The translations under genes were made by a program, and so were the position numbers. Below the pieces are notes generated by a model. It was not told where the DNA came from and did no database searches. It saw nothing but the letters and a program-made list of their open reading frames with translations. Positions 1 through 9,302 of a DNA stretch of 64,000 nt are shown here, piece after piece. The stretch covers positions 62,001-126,000 of the forward strand of contig NZ_BDBR01000003.1 of NCBI RefSeq assembly GCF_001613085.1. Direction: 5' to 3'. The DNA comes from Nocardia salmonicida NBRC 13393. GTDB taxonomy: Bacteria; Actinomycetota; Actinomycetes; Mycobacteriales; Mycobacteriaceae. Position 1 is the stretch's first letter. Each line of letters opens with the position of its first letter.

Positions 1-1
1 G

Positions 2-373
2 GGCGCCTACGACGAACCGGAGTCGGTCGCCTTCCGCGACAAGGCCGAAGTCGACGCGTCCTATCTGCGGTGCCTCGGCGTGCTCACCGCGGGCGCGGGC
101 TATCCGATGATCGCCTCGCACGACCCGGCGGTGATCACCGCGGCCGCGGTCGGGATGCAGGCGGCGCAGCGCAAGACCGAGGAGTACGAATACCAGATGC
201 TGTTCGGTATTCGGCCCGACGAACAGCAGCGACTCGCCGCCGCGGGCAACCATGTTCGGGTGTATGTCCCCTACGGTGACCAGTGGTACGGGTACTTCAT
301 GCGCAGGCTGGCCGAAAGGCCCGCCAACCTCGGGTTCTTCTTCCGCGCACTGGTCGGCTCGCGCGGAAGATGA
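2..373 (+). CDS. Proline dehydrogenase, C-terminal part (partial)
   Basis: The gene enters from the left edge; the open frame starts at base 2 and ends with TGA at 371-373, leaving about 123 residues. The first residues read GAYDEPESVAFRDKAEVDAS, the conserved C-terminal block of the FAD-dependent proline dehydrogenase barrel that oxidises proline to pyrroline-5-carboxylate. The tail after VYVPYGDQWYGYFMRRLAERP also matches the monofunctional family, which ends here, so no fused P5C dehydrogenase (PutA type) follows. The downstream amino-acid permease is on the same strand, 127 bases away, but probably has its own promoter. The N-terminal two thirds are not visible. Confidence 0.85.
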   Translation, partial: GAYDEPESVAFRDKAEVDASYLRCLGVLTAGAGYPMIASHDPAVITAAAVGMQAAQRKTEEYEYQMLFGIRPDEQQRLAAAGNHVRVYVPYGDQWYGYFMRRLAERPANLGFFFRALVGSRGR

Positions 374-500
374 CCGGTTCGGTCGAACAGTCATTGCCGC
401 TGAACATTATTCACTCTCGGTGACTACGCCGCGCGCGTGGCGGTGTACTCGCAGGAGCACACCGTGACGCGGCGGTGTGCGCCGATGGAAGGAAACGCGA

Positions 501-1928
501 ATGTCTTTCGCAGAGCTGCGCACCCAGATGTTGCGTCGCAAACCACTGATAGAGGTCGACGACGAGATCCCCAGTGACGAGCGGCTCGCCAAATCACTCG
601 GGCTCTGGCAGCTCACCGCGATCGGCGTCGGCGGCATCATCGGTGCGGGCATCTTCACCCTGGCGGGCTCGGTCGCGCACTCGGTCACCGGTCCTGCGGT
701 GCTGATCTCGTTCCTGATCGCCGGTGTGGCCAGTGCCGCGGCAGCGCTGTGCTACGCCGAATTCGCCGGCATGGTCCCGAAAGCCGGGTCGGCCTACACC
801 TACGGCTACGTCTCGCTCGGTGAGCTCGCCGGCTGGTTCATCGGCTGGGATCTGCTGCTCGAGTACATCGCGGTGGCGGCGGTGGTCGCGATCGGTGTGT
901 CGGGGTACTTCGGGTTCCTGCTCGATCAGATCGGCCTGACCCTGCCGGAGTGGATGCTCGGCGCGCCCGGCACCGGCGACGGGCGGGTGATCGACCTGTT
1001 CGCGGTGCTGTTCTGTCTGGGCACCGCGTGGGTGCTCTCGCGCGGTATCGCCAGTGTCGGCCGGTTCGAGACGATCGCGGTCGGCATCAAGGTCGCCCTG
1101 GTCGCACTCATCGTGGCGCTCGGGGTGTCCCACATCGACAGCGCCAACTACGACCCGTACTTCCCGTTCGGCACCGGCGCGGTGTGGACGGGCGCGGCGA
1201 CGGTGTTCTTCGCGGTATTCGGTTACGACGCGATGAGTACCGCGGCCGAGGAGTCCATCGACGGGCGCAAGCACCTGCCCAAGGCGATCATCTACTCCCT
1301 CGCCATCGCGATGGTGCTCTACGTGCTGGCCACGCTCGTGCTCACCGGCATGCAGAAGTACACCGAGATCAGCCCGACCAGTGGTTTCTCCACCGCGTTC
1401 GAATCGGTCGGGATGCCGGGCGTCGCCAATATCATCGCGGTCGGCGCGATCGTGGGCATCGTCACCGTCGTGCTCACCTTCATGCTCGGCGTCACCCGGG
1501 TGTGGTTCGCGATGAGCCGCGACGGGCTGCTGCCCATCTGGTTCGCCAAAACCCACCCCACCCGCAAGGTCCCGACCAGGGTCACCTGGATCGTCGGCTT
1601 CGGCGCCGCGATCCTGGCCGGCGTGCTGCCGATCAACACCGTCGCCGAGCTCACCAATATCGGCATCCTGATGGCCTTCATCGTGGTGTGCGTCTCGGTG
1701 ATCGTGTTGCGGCGCACCAGGCCCGAGGCCCCGCGCTCGTTCCGGCTGCCGTTGATGCCGGTGATTCCGCTGGTCGGGATCGGTTTCTCGGCCTACCTGA
1801 TCTGGTCGCTGCCGTGGGAGACCTGGGTGCGGTTCGCCGGTTGGCTCGTGGTCGGTCTGATCGTGTACTTCACCTATTCGCGCAAGCATTCGGTGATGAA
1901 CCGGACCGCGCCGGAGCCGAGCAACTAG
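501..1928 (+). CDS. APC-superfamily basic amino-acid permease
   Basis: A 475-residue integral membrane protein of the amino acid-polyamine-organocation superfamily, closest in feel to the cationic amino-acid transporter (CAT/YfnA) branch. Residues 35-55 carry the TM1 signature with IGVGGIIGAGIF, and FFAVFGYDAMSTAAEE in the middle is the CAT-type TM6 helix break that binds substrate. About 12 hydrophobic segments are visible, the normal number. The frame is open from a GTG at 477, but the ATG at 501 is chosen because GGAAGGAAA lies just upstream and the protein then starts MSFAELR as homologues do. It follows a proline dehydrogenase gene, so amino-acid uptake for catabolism is plausible; the exact substrate is not shown. 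Confidence 0.88.
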   Translation: MSFAELRTQMLRRKPLIEVDDEIPSDERLAKSLGLWQLTAIGVGGIIGAGIFTLAGSVAHSVTGPAVLISFLIAGVASAAAALCYAEFAGMVPKAGSAYTYGYVSLGELAGWFIGWDLLLEYIAVAAVVAIGVSGYFGFLLDQIGLTLPEWMLGAPGTGDGRVIDLFAVLFCLGTAWVLSRGIASVGRFETIAVGIKVALVALIVALGVSHIDSANYDPYFPFGTGAVWTGAATVFFAVFGYDAMSTAAEESIDGRKHLPKAIIYSLAIAMVLYVLATLVLTGMQKYTEISPTSGFSTAFESVGMPGVANIIAVGAIVGIVTVVLTFMLGVTRVWFAMSRDGLLPIWFAKTHPTRKVPTRVTWIVGFGAAILAGVLPINTVAELTNIGILMAFIVVCVSVIVLRRTRPEAPRSFRLPLMPVIPLVGIGFSAYLIWSLPWETWVRFAGWLVVGLIVYFTYSRKHSVMNRTAPEPSN

Positions 1929-1958
1929 GTCCTCGGCCGACTGTGCTGTGATGGGTCG

Positions 1959-2582
1959 ATGAGATCGGAGCGGGACGCCGCCGCGGCGGGTGCGAGACAG
2001 GCGCGCGCGCCGCGGCGGCGGGATCCGGCGAAAACGCGCGAAGCCATCATCGACGGGCTGCTCGCCGCTGTCACCGCGGGCGATTTCGCGCCGACCGCGC
2101 GCGCGATCGCCGCCAGGGCGGGTACCTCCGAACGCAGTGTGTTCGTGCACTTTCCCGATCGGGAAGCGTTGCTGGTGGCCGCGACCGAACGTCAGTCCGA
2201 GATGGTCGAGGCGTGCCTGGTGACCCCCGATCCGTCGCCCGCTCTGGCCGAGCGGATCACGAGCGCGGTCCAACAGAGCGCCGCGATCTTCGAGCTACAG
2301 CGGGTGCCCCGGCTGCCCGGTCTGCAGGAGTCCCGATCGATCGACGCGATCGACGCGCGGATGCGGCGCACCGACGAAACAATCCGCGCCGTACTGGCCG
2401 CGCTGTTCGCCCCCGAACTGATCCGACCAGACGGTGGGTTGGACGACGGGCTACTCGATCTGGTCGACGGGGCCCTCGGCTGGCCGATGCGCCACCATCT
2501 CCAGGACCGGCGCGGACTGACGGCCGAGCAGGCCTCGGCGACGATCGAGCGCGCGGTCGGGTCGCTACTCGCTCAGCGCTGA
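1959..2582 (+). CDS. TetR-family regulator
   Basis: A 207-residue one-component regulator. A basic N-terminal tail (residues 1-25) precedes the TetR helix-turn-helix, seen as TREAIIDGLLAAV followed by ARAIAARAGTSERSVFVHFPDREALL (about residues 30-75). The remaining all-helical part is the ligand and dimer domain, whose ligand cannot be told. It lies 30 bases after the permease gene on the same strand and overlaps the convergent acyl-CoA ligase gene by 18 bases. It could control either neighbour; no clear operator was found close by. Confidence 0.85.
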   Translation: MRSERDAAAAGARQARAPRRRDPAKTREAIIDGLLAAVTAGDFAPTARAIAARAGTSERSVFVHFPDREALLVAATERQSEMVEACLVTPDPSPALAERITSAVQQSAAIFELQRVPRLPGLQESRSIDAIDARMRRTDETIRAVLAALFAPELIRPDGGLDDGLLDLVDGALGWPMRHHLQDRRGLTAEQASATIERAVGSLLAQR

Positions 2583-4628
2583 CCCCGGCACGAGCACCCG
2601 TTTGAGGATCTTGCCGGTCTCACCACGCGGCAGTGCGGTCAAGAACGTGACGTCGCGCGGGACCGAGAATCGGCTGAGGCGGTTGCGGATATAGCTCCGC
2701 ACCATGTCCGAATCCAGGCCTGCCCCTTCGCGTTTCACCACGAACGCGGCCAGCCGCTGGCCGAACTCCCGGTCAGGGACGCCGACGACGGCGACTTCGC
2801 TGATCTGCGGCAGATGGGCGAGTGCCTCCTCGACCGGGCGCGGGAAGACGTTCTCACCACCGGAGATGATCATCTCGTCGTCGCGGCCCGCGACGAACAA
2901 CCGCCCCGCGGCGTCGAGATAGCCGAGGTCGCCGGTATCGAGCATGCCGTCGGCCTCCTCCGGCGGCGCGGAGTTGACATAGCCGTCGAAGAGCATGTGG
3001 TTGGCGACGAAGATGTGCCCGGTGGAGCCGACCGGCACCGGACGCAGATCGGGACCGAGCACCGCGACCCGGGTGCCCAGCGGCGGGCGGCCCGCGGTGG
3101 TGGGTGATACCCGCAGGTCGTCGGGGGTGGCGACGCTGGCCCACGACACCTCGGTGGAGCCGTACACGTTGTAGAGCACGTCGCCGTAGCTGTCGAGGAA
3201 TCGCAGCACGGTGGCCCCGGCCAACGGCGCGCCACAGCTGACCACGAATCGCAGACTCGACAGATCCAAGCCCGCGCGCACCTCGTCGGATACCTCGAGC
3301 AGCCGTTCCACCATGGTCGGCACCACGATCAACGTGGTGATCCGATGTTCGGCCACCGCGCGCAGACACTCCATCGCGTCGAAACCGTCCGAGAGCACCA
3401 CGGTGGCACGCAGTGCGGTGCTGAGCTGCAATCCGGCCAGACCCCAGGTGTGGAACAGGGGCGCGGGAATGAGCATCACCTCCTCCACGCGCAGCGGAAT
3501 CCGGGAGAGCAGCGCGGCGATGGTGCCGAAACCCTTGGCGTGCGGGCGCCGCGCACCCTTCGGCGAACCGCTGGTACCGGAGGTGAGCACGATCAGCCTG
3601 CCGGGATGGGCGGGGACCGGGAAGTCGGTGTGCGCCTGGGCGATCAGGTCGTCGACCGTCGTGCGGTCCGGATGCGGCGGACAGTCGTCGGTGGTGTAGC
3701 GCGGTACCTCGCTGTGCAGGTAGCGGATCAGCGTTTCCAGCGCACCGTCGACGAAGACCGAGCTGAGCCGGTGCCGCTGCACGATCTCCTCGATCCGCCG
3801 CCCCGACAACCCCGCGTTGAGCAGCGCCACGTCGACGCCGAGTTTGCCTGCCGCGACCATGGTTTCGACCATGCCCGCGTGATTGCGGGCCAACAGGCCG
3901 ATGGCGTCGCCCTTGCGCAGACCGATCGAGTACATCGCCGCGGCCAGCGCGGTGGATCTGGCGTCGACCTCGGCGAAGGTGCGGCGCCCGCCGCCGTCGA
4001 TCAGCGCGACCCGATCCGGGGCGTAGGCCGTACCCGCCGCGTAGCCGCCTGCCAGGTTGAAGCCCCACTTCGACAGGGAGCGAAGCTGTCTCATGATCGA
4101 CACCGGCTCGGGCCGCATCAGCCCGGTGGCCGCGATACTGCGAGCCACCCCGGCGTTTCGGCGCACCATCGAGCGTTCGGCATTGACCACCACCGAGGAA
4201 CGGGTGCCCGCGATCGAGTCGGCGGTGCGGCGCAGCCCCGCCTTCACCCAGTCGGTGACCAGCGAATTGCCGCCCTGCTCGAGCAGGGGATGGATACGCG
4301 CCACCGCGAAGAGGGTGATGTCAAGACGCGTCCGCTCCTGGTCGCCGCGCAAACGAACCGCGGCGAAGCTGCCGAGCTCGGGGCTGCGCAGTTCGAAACT
4401 CTCGTACCAGCGGCCGATGACGAGGATGAACTCGTGCGTGCGGATACCCCCGCTCGCCGACCCGATCCGCACCTGCCAGTGGACCGCACCGTCGGGGCGT
4501 TCCACCGGTTCACAACTACCGATACCGGTGAACATGCGTGGGTAACTCTGGGGATCGAGTAGTACATCCCACAACGCTTGACGCGCGATCGTGAAATCCG
4601 CGCTGACATCGATGACGTCGGTGACCAA
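2565..4628 (-). CDS. SRPBCC-acyl-CoA ligase fusion protein
   Basis: About 687 residues in one frame. Residues 1-165 form an SRPBCC (START/polyketide-cyclase-like) lipid-binding fold beginning VTDVIDVSADFTIARQALWDVL. From about residue 185 (MRQLRSLSKWGFNLAGG) onward it is a complete ANL-superfamily acyl-CoA synthetase: phosphate loop LTSGTSGSPKGARRP, YNVYGSTEVSW adenine motif, DTGDLGYLDAAGRLFVAGRDDEMI hinge, and the C-terminal catalytic Lys in GKILKRVL. It should activate a fatty or aromatic acid as acyl-AMP and then acyl-CoA. The open frame runs upstream to 5030, but the sequence before 4628 looks non-coding, so the TTG at 4628 is my start; its ribosome site is weak. The SRPBCC fusion is unusual for FadD-type ligases. 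Confidence 0.8.
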   Translation of the reverse strand: MVTDVIDVSADFTIARQALWDVLLDPQSYPRMFTGIGSCEPVERPDGAVHWQVRIGSASGGIRTHEFILVIGRWYESFELRSPELGSFAAVRLRGDQERTRLDITLFAVARIHPLLEQGGNSLVTDWVKAGLRRTADSIAGTRSSVVVNAERSMVRRNAGVARSIAATGLMRPEPVSIMRQLRSLSKWGFNLAGGYAAGTAYAPDRVALIDGGGRRTFAEVDARSTALAAAMYSIGLRKGDAIGLLARNHAGMVETMVAAGKLGVDVALLNAGLSGRRIEEIVQRHRLSSVFVDGALETLIRYLHSEVPRYTTDDCPPHPDRTTVDDLIAQAHTDFPVPAHPGRLIVLTSGTSGSPKGARRPHAKGFGTIAALLSRIPLRVEEVMLIPAPLFHTWGLAGLQLSTALRATVVLSDGFDAMECLRAVAEHRITTLIVVPTMVERLLEVSDEVRAGLDLSSLRFVVSCGAPLAGATVLRFLDSYGDVLYNVYGSTEVSWASVATPDDLRVSPTTAGRPPLGTRVAVLGPDLRPVPVGSTGHIFVANHMLFDGYVNSAPPEEADGMLDTGDLGYLDAAGRLFVAGRDDEMIISGGENVFPRPVEEALAHLPQISEVAVVGVPDREFGQRLAAFVVKREGAGLDSDMVRSYIRNRLSRFSVPRDVTFLTALPRGETGKILKRVLVPGSALSE

Positions 4629-4945
4629 ACTCCGTGCTCTACTTCCCGTCGGCCTGTTCGACCCAAGGTGGTCGGCGGGCAAAAATGGGCGCTGTGGTCG
4701 ATACCACCTCGCGGGTCGCCACGCTACCCCGCAGCGGCGCCCCGTCATCAAGAATCGGACAAAACCGGTGGTTCGGGACCGTTTCGGCCGGATTTGGTCG
4801 GAGGGCCACACCTGCCGACATCGCCGATGTGAAACTGTCCAATCCCTTGCACACCCTTCGGGGATGCCGAAGTATTGCTGGCAGTACCGACCCGATCTGC
4901 AGGAGTCGCCGCGATCCGCGGCACGACGAGCGAAGAGGTGTGGAC
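4629..4945. promoter_or_regulatory. Divergent promoter region, ligase and ClpC-like genes
   Basis: About 317 bases without a believable gene between two divergent starts. Open frames cross it on both strands but lack coding character. A small perfect inverted repeat, GTGGT-cgat-ACCAC, lies at 4694-4707. I looked for HAIR (HspR) and ClgR-type repeats in front of the Clp gene and saw none that were convincing. Confidence 0.45.
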
Positions 4946-7543
4946 ATGACAGCGAGCTGGCCCAGTTCTCGGGACCCTTTCGACGATATCTTCCAGCGAT
5001 TCTTCGGTTCCGGAATGTCATCGAAACCACCGGTACAACGCATCGATCTCGGCAGACTCATGACCGACAACGCGAAGTTGCTGGTCGGTACGGCTCGCGA
5101 GGCGGCCCAGGATTGGGGCAACCCCGACATCACTCCCGAACACCTGCTGTACGCGGCCACCGAAGCGGAACCAGGGCGCAGCATCGTGGCCGAACTCAGC
5201 CTTGACCCCGACCAGGTCGCCGAGCAGATGCAGGACTATCTCGACACCGGCCGACCCAGCGAGGACGACCTCGCCGACATCACGCTCAGCCCCGCCACCA
5301 AGGTCGCCCTGCGCGCGGCCCAGCGGCAGGCGGCCCAGTCCGGCGCGAGCTACATCGGCCCCGAACACATCCTGCTCGGCATCGCCTCACTGCCCGACAG
5401 CGTCGCGGCGCAGGCCCTGGTCGCCGGGATCGCGGCCACCGAGAGCGGCGGCGTGCCCGCGCCGGGAACCCCGATGGCGACCGCGCCCTCGAAGCGTCAG
5501 CAGCCGGAATCGGACACACCAACCCTCGACGAATACGGTCGCGATCTCACCGCCGAAGCCCGCGAGGGCTTGATCGACCCGGTCGTCGGCCGCGCGGAGG
5601 AGATCGAGCAGACCATCGAGATCCTGTCGCGGCGGCGCAAGAACAATCCCGTGCTGATCGGTGATCCCGGCGTCGGCAAGACCGCGATCGTGGAGGGGCT
5701 GGCCCAGCGCATCGTCAACGGTGACGTGCCGGTCACCCTCGCCGACCGCCGCGTCATCGCCCTCGATGTCGGTTCGCTGGTGGCGGGCAGTAAGTACCGC
5801 GGCGAATTCGAGGAGCGCCTGACCAAGATCCTCGACGAGGTCCGCGCGCACAAAGACGAGCTGATCGTCTTCATCGACGAGCTGCACACCATCGTCGGCG
5901 CCGGTGGCGGCGGCGAGGGCTCGATGGACGCGGGCAATCTGCTCAAGCCCGCGTTGGCCCGCGGCGATCTGCACGTCGTCGGCGCGACCACCATCGACGA
6001 GTACCGCCGATACATCGAGAAGGACGCCGCCCTGGAACGCCGGTTCCAGCCGGTGATGGTCTCGGAGCCCTCGGTGGACGACACCATCGAGATCCTGCGC
6101 GGTCTCGCCGATGTGTACGAAGAGCACCATCAGGTGCGCTACTCCGACGAGTCGCTGGTCGCGGCCGCGCAGCTGTCGGATCGCTACATCACCGACCGGT
6201 TCATGCCCGACAAGGCGATCGACCTGATCGACCAGGCGGGCGCGCGGGTCCGGCTCCGGTCGGGCACCCCCGATCCGGCGGTGAAGGCCAGGGACGAGGC
6301 GATCGCGCGCCTGTACCGGGAGAAGGACGCCGCGGTCGACAACGAGGACTACGAGAAGGCCAAGGCGCTCAAAGCCGATATCGCCGCCGCCGAGGAGGAG
6401 CTGGACGAGTCCGGTGCGACCTCCTCGGAGCCGATCGTCGACGTCGTCGACATCGCCGAGGTGATCTCCAGGCGCACCGGCATTCCGGTGGCCGATCTGA
6501 CCGCCGAGGAGAAGCAGCGCCTGCTCCAGCTCGAAGACGTCCTGCACAAGCGGGTGATCGGGCAGAACGAGGCGATCGTGGCGATCGCCGAAGCGGTCCG
6601 CAGGGCCAGGGCCGGGCTCAAGGATCCGAACCGGCCGATCGGGTCGTTCCTGTTCCTCGGGCCCACCGGTGTGGGCAAGACCGAGCTGGCGAAGGCCCTG
6701 GCGGAGGCGGTCTTCGGCGACGAGGACCGGCTGATCCGGTTCGACATGAGCGAGTTCCAGGAGAAGCACACGGTCTCGCGGCTCGTCGGTGCCCCGCCCG
6801 GATATGTCGGCTACGACGATGCCGCCCAGCTCACCGACAAGGTGCGCCGTCAGCCGTATTCGGTGATCCTGTTCGACGAGGTCGAGAAGGCGCACCCCGA
6901 TGTGTTCAATGTGCTGCTGCAATTGCTCGATGACGGCCGCGTCACCGATTCCAAGGGCCGCACGGTCGATTTCAAGAACACGATCGTGATCATGACGTCC
7001 AATATCGGTTCGCACGTGATCCTCGAGGCACCTCCCGGCGACCTCGACTCGATCGTGCCGCAGCTCGAAGAGCTACTGCGCCAGCACTTCCGGCCCGAGT
7101 TCCTCAACCGCATCGACGAGCAGATCGTGTTCCACCGCCTCGACACCGAGCAGTTGGAACAGATCGTGGAACTGATCCTGGATCGCACCCGACGCATGCT
7201 CGCCGCCCAAAACATCGAACTCGAGATCAGCCAGTCCGCGGTGGACTGGCTGGGCAAGCGGGGCTTTCAGCCCGAGTTCGGTGCGCGCCCGTTGCGGCGC
7301 ACCGTCCAGAGGGAGCTCGACAACCGGGTCTCGCGGTTGTTGCTCGACGGCGGGTTGGAGCCGGGTGGCACGGTGAAGGTCGATACCGCCGACGACGATC
7401 TGGTCGTCACCGCCGTGAACCCGGCAGGCACGCCGGAGACCAACGGTTCTGTGCCCGCGCCGAGCCCGAAGAAGGCGGCGAAGAAGCCCGCCAAGAAGGC
7501 CTCGGGTAAGAAGAGTGACGACAAGAAGCTCGCATCGAAGTAG
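4946..7543 (+). CDS. ClpC-like AAA+ unfoldase with lysine-rich tail
   Basis: An 865-residue Hsp100 ATPase. A Clp_N repeat domain lies at about residues 35-170; D1 has Walker A GDPGVGKT at residue 239 and Walker B VFIDELHT; a short middle segment with a UVR-like helix pair ([21 protein letters not shown]) sits near 460-485; D2 has Walker A GPTGVGKT at 572. The short UVR-type middle places it with ClpC rather than the ClpB disaggregase, whose coiled-coil middle is much longer. It would unfold proteins for ClpP or act as a chaperone. After the D2 small domain comes an added tail (about 840-865) of [14 protein letters not shown] repeats. The ATG at 4946 follows AAGAGG; the 5-prime extension of the frame is rejected. 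A strong hairpin follows the stop. Confidence 0.85.
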   Translation: MTASWPSSRDPFDDIFQRFFGSGMSSKPPVQRIDLGRLMTDNAKLLVGTAREAAQDWGNPDITPEHLLYAATEAEPGRSIVAELSLDPDQVAEQMQDYLDTGRPSEDDLADITLSPATKVALRAAQRQAAQSGASYIGPEHILLGIASLPDSVAAQALVAGIAATESGGVPAPGTPMATAPSKRQQPESDTPTLDEYGRDLTAEAREGLIDPVVGRAEEIEQTIEILSRRRKNNPVLIGDPGVGKTAIVEGLAQRIVNGDVPVTLADRRVIALDVGSLVAGSKYRGEFEERLTKILDEVRAHKDELIVFIDELHTIVGAGGGGEGSMDAGNLLKPALARGDLHVVGATTIDEYRRYIEKDAALERRFQPVMVSEPSVDDTIEILRGLADVYEEHHQVRYSDESLVAAAQLSDRYITDRFMPDKAIDLIDQAGARVRLRSGTPDPAVKARDEAIARLYREKDAAVDNEDYEKAKALKADIAAAEEELDESGATSSEPIVDVVDIAEVISRRTGIPVADLTAEEKQRLLQLEDVLHKRVIGQNEAIVAIAEAVRRARAGLKDPNRPIGSFLFLGPTGVGKTELAKALAEAVFGDEDRLIRFDMSEFQEKHTVSRLVGAPPGYVGYDDAAQLTDKVRRQPYSVILFDEVEKAHPDVFNVLLQLLDDGRVTDSKGRTVDFKNTIVIMTSNIGSHVILEAPPGDLDSIVPQLEELLRQHFRPEFLNRIDEQIVFHRLDTEQLEQIVELILDRTRRMLAAQNIELEISQSAVDWLGKRGFQPEFGARPLRRTVQRELDNRVSRLLLDGGLEPGGTVKVDTADDDLVVTAVNPAGTPETNGSVPAPSPKKAAKKPAKKASGKKSDDKKLASK

Positions 7544-7557
7544 CGGATGAACGACTG

Positions 7558-7583
7558 TGGCCCGGTTCGAGAGAACCGGGCCA
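7558..7583. terminator. Bidirectional hairpin terminator
   Basis: A perfect 11-base inverted repeat, TGGCCCGGTTC-gaga-GAACCGGGCCA, with a four-base loop sits between the convergent Clp gene (stop at 7543) and the secreted-protein gene (stop at 7601). It lacks a T-tract, as is common in actinobacteria. Confidence 0.8.
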
Positions 7584-7600
7584 CGGTGTTGTCGGGTGGG

Positions 7601-7993
7601 TCAGCCGCCGCTGACCACACACGATTCCCCGAAGCGGAAGCCGCGGCCGACCGACACATTCGCGCCACTGGCGATGCCGTCCTGGACGGCGGTCAGCGCG
7701 TGGGCACCGGTGTAGGACGGCACCCAGTTGTACATGGCGACGCCGTCGGTCGGGGCGACCACGGCCAGCAGTACGCCGTTGTCGTAGAAGGCGACAGGAA
7801 TGATGCCGACGCTGAGCCGGGCCAGCAACTGGTGGGTGCATCCGGTGCCGTAGTTGGTAGCCGAGCCGACGCTCAGGTTGGGTTTCACGGTCAACTGCGA
7901 AACACCCGCCGAGGCACTGGGAGCGCCGATCGTCGTGGCCAGCAACGCTGTCCCGATGGCGGCGACGGCGATGGCGAATTTCCTGTCACTCAT
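7601..7993 (-). CDS. Small secreted protein of unknown function
   Basis: 130 residues starting MSDRKFAIAVAAIGTALLATT with a Sec signal peptide cleaved near residue 29 (APSASA|GVS). The mature part of about 100 residues is rich in Gly, Val, Ala and Thr, with two Cys (CTHQ and ESCVV) that could form a disulfide, and looks like an all-beta Ig-type sandwich. It would be exported to the cell wall or medium. Short secreted beta-sandwich proteins like this are common in Nocardia and Rhodococcus; I do not recognise a specific function. It is 125 bases downstream of the LPMO gene on the same strand. Confidence 0.75.
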   Translation of the reverse strand: MSDRKFAIAVAAIGTALLATTIGAPSASAGVSQLTVKPNLSVGSATNYGTGCTHQLLARLSVGIIPVAFYDNGVLLAVVAPTDGVAMYNWVPSYTGAHALTAVQDGIASGANVSVGRGFRFGESCVVSGG

Positions 7994-8118
7994 ATCTCAC
8001 GTCCTTGTGCTGCGGGGCCGACCGAACGCGAGGCCGGCGAGTCGGTCTCATCCTCACCCCATCGCGGGACCGATGGTGGGAGAACACACGAACCGTTTCG
8101 CCGACCTCGTCGCGCCGA

Positions 8119-8882
8119 CTACACCCGAGACCAGAGTGCGGGCGTATTCGGCGGCATCCAGTTCGGGTCGTGCACCGTGTGCGCCTGCCTGCAGCTATAG
8201 GTGGCGCCCTGGTAGTTGACCTTGTCGCCGATGGCATAGGTGGCGCCCTGACGCCACGACGATCCGGCGGGGGCAGTCGTGGTTGTCGGGTGCTCGTGCC
8301 CGGGGGTGGTCGTCGCCGGCGGTTTCGTGGTCGTGGCAGGCGGTTTCATGGTCGTCGCCGGTGGCGTGCCGCCACCGCCACCCACCTCGAGATCGACGCA
8401 ACTGTAGAAGGCCGCTGCGGTATCACCGATATTCCATACCGCACGCAATTTCTGACGCCCGGAATATTTCGACAAATCGACGGTGTGAGCTACTTCCATA
8501 GCGGGCTGTTCGTTTCGACCGTCGAACACGGCAACCCTGGTGTTTCCGATGAAGTATTCCCAATTCAGCGTGCGATGGTTCGCGGTATTCTTCCACGTGA
8601 AACTCGCAATGCTGGAGACTTTCTGCGGAACCCACCCGAGGCTGTCGTCGTCGAGCTCGGGATATTTGTTCGCACTGCAGTTGGTGAGCCCCTTCGAGCC
8701 CTCCACGCTCTGCGGTTCGTATTTCAACGCGCCGCAGGGCACGAGGCCACGGCGCATTGTTCCTGTCTGCTCGCCGGTCCGGTGATCCAGCCGTGCGCGG
8801 TGGCACTTCCAGCGGGAACCAGCGCTGTGACAATGGGCGCCAATGCCATTGCTCCGGCAAAGAACAGAATTCGACTTCTCAC
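8119..8882 (-). pseudogene. AA10 chitin-active LPMO with CBM5/12, frameshifted
   Basis: The GTG at 8882 has an ideal AAGGAG eight bases upstream and begins a signal peptide (VRSRILFFAGAMALAPIV) cleaved at SATA|HGW, giving the N-terminal His that chelates copper in lytic polysaccharide monooxygenases. The frame reads HGWITGPASRQEQCA, then hits a stop. The rest of the AA10 domain continues in another frame from CGALKYEPQSVEG, including the second copper His in TANHRTLNWEYFI and the AVWNIGDTAAAFY block. A Pro/Thr linker (PPATTTKPP) and a CBM5/12 chitin-binding module (YAIGDKVNYQGATYSC) end the protein. One base is missing, or two extra, near 8740-8760. It is either a true lesion or an error in a GC-rich run. 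Confidence 0.8.
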
Positions 8883-9302
8883 TATCAATACTCCTTGGAA
8901 ACGCACGCGGAGGACGGCAGGGGCCGGCTTTCCGTCCGGGAAACATTTCGAGCGATGACACTGAACACTTCGATATCGAACTGTGACACCGAACATTAGG
9001 GTGACGAAGATCAACCGTCAACCGTTCCAGTAGCGAAAAATACTGCTACCGGCCGGTATTCACGGGCCATTTCTCGGCCATGCGAATTCAGCGAACAACT
9101 CCGTTTCGAACCAACCGGTACCTATTGATGGCAACCGATTGGTTAACCTCGCAGCTATCCAGGGTGTACAGATTTGCCAGGAGTTGTCGATAGGTAGCCA
9201 TGTTGACAACAAGCCGCCTTACCGTTCGGGCGCGGGCACCCGACGCGGGGGCCTGGCGAACTTTGCGCGACTCCTCCAAAATCAGTGGGAGGCCGTCTGG
9301 AA
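8883..9302. promoter_or_regulatory. 420-base intergenic region with palindromes
   Basis: No gene is supported here. In front of the LPMO gene, a perfect 12-base palindrome TTCGATATCGAA (8969-8980) is flanked by two direct repeats GACACYGAACA (8957-8967 and 8985-8995, 28 bases apart), which looks like a regulator site. Further left are another perfect palindrome TACCGGCCGGTA (9047-9058) and an inverted repeat with 11-base arms, one mismatch (AACCAACCGGT at 9109-9119 and ACCGATTGGTT at 9134-9144). Confidence 0.45.

Noticed and set aside
594..2273. Long minus-strand open frame opposite the permease gene
   Set aside because: Low-complexity Arg/His/Asp/Gly translation typical of antisense frames in GC-rich genes; the plus-strand permease is unmistakable.
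4634..4945. N-terminal extension of the Clp gene by 104 codons
   Set aside because: No family similarity and no ribosome site; the ATG at 4946 begins the normal sequence.
5387..7015. Minus-strand 542-codon frame opposite the Clp gene
   Set aside because: Lies wholly inside the Clp coding region and has no family blocks.
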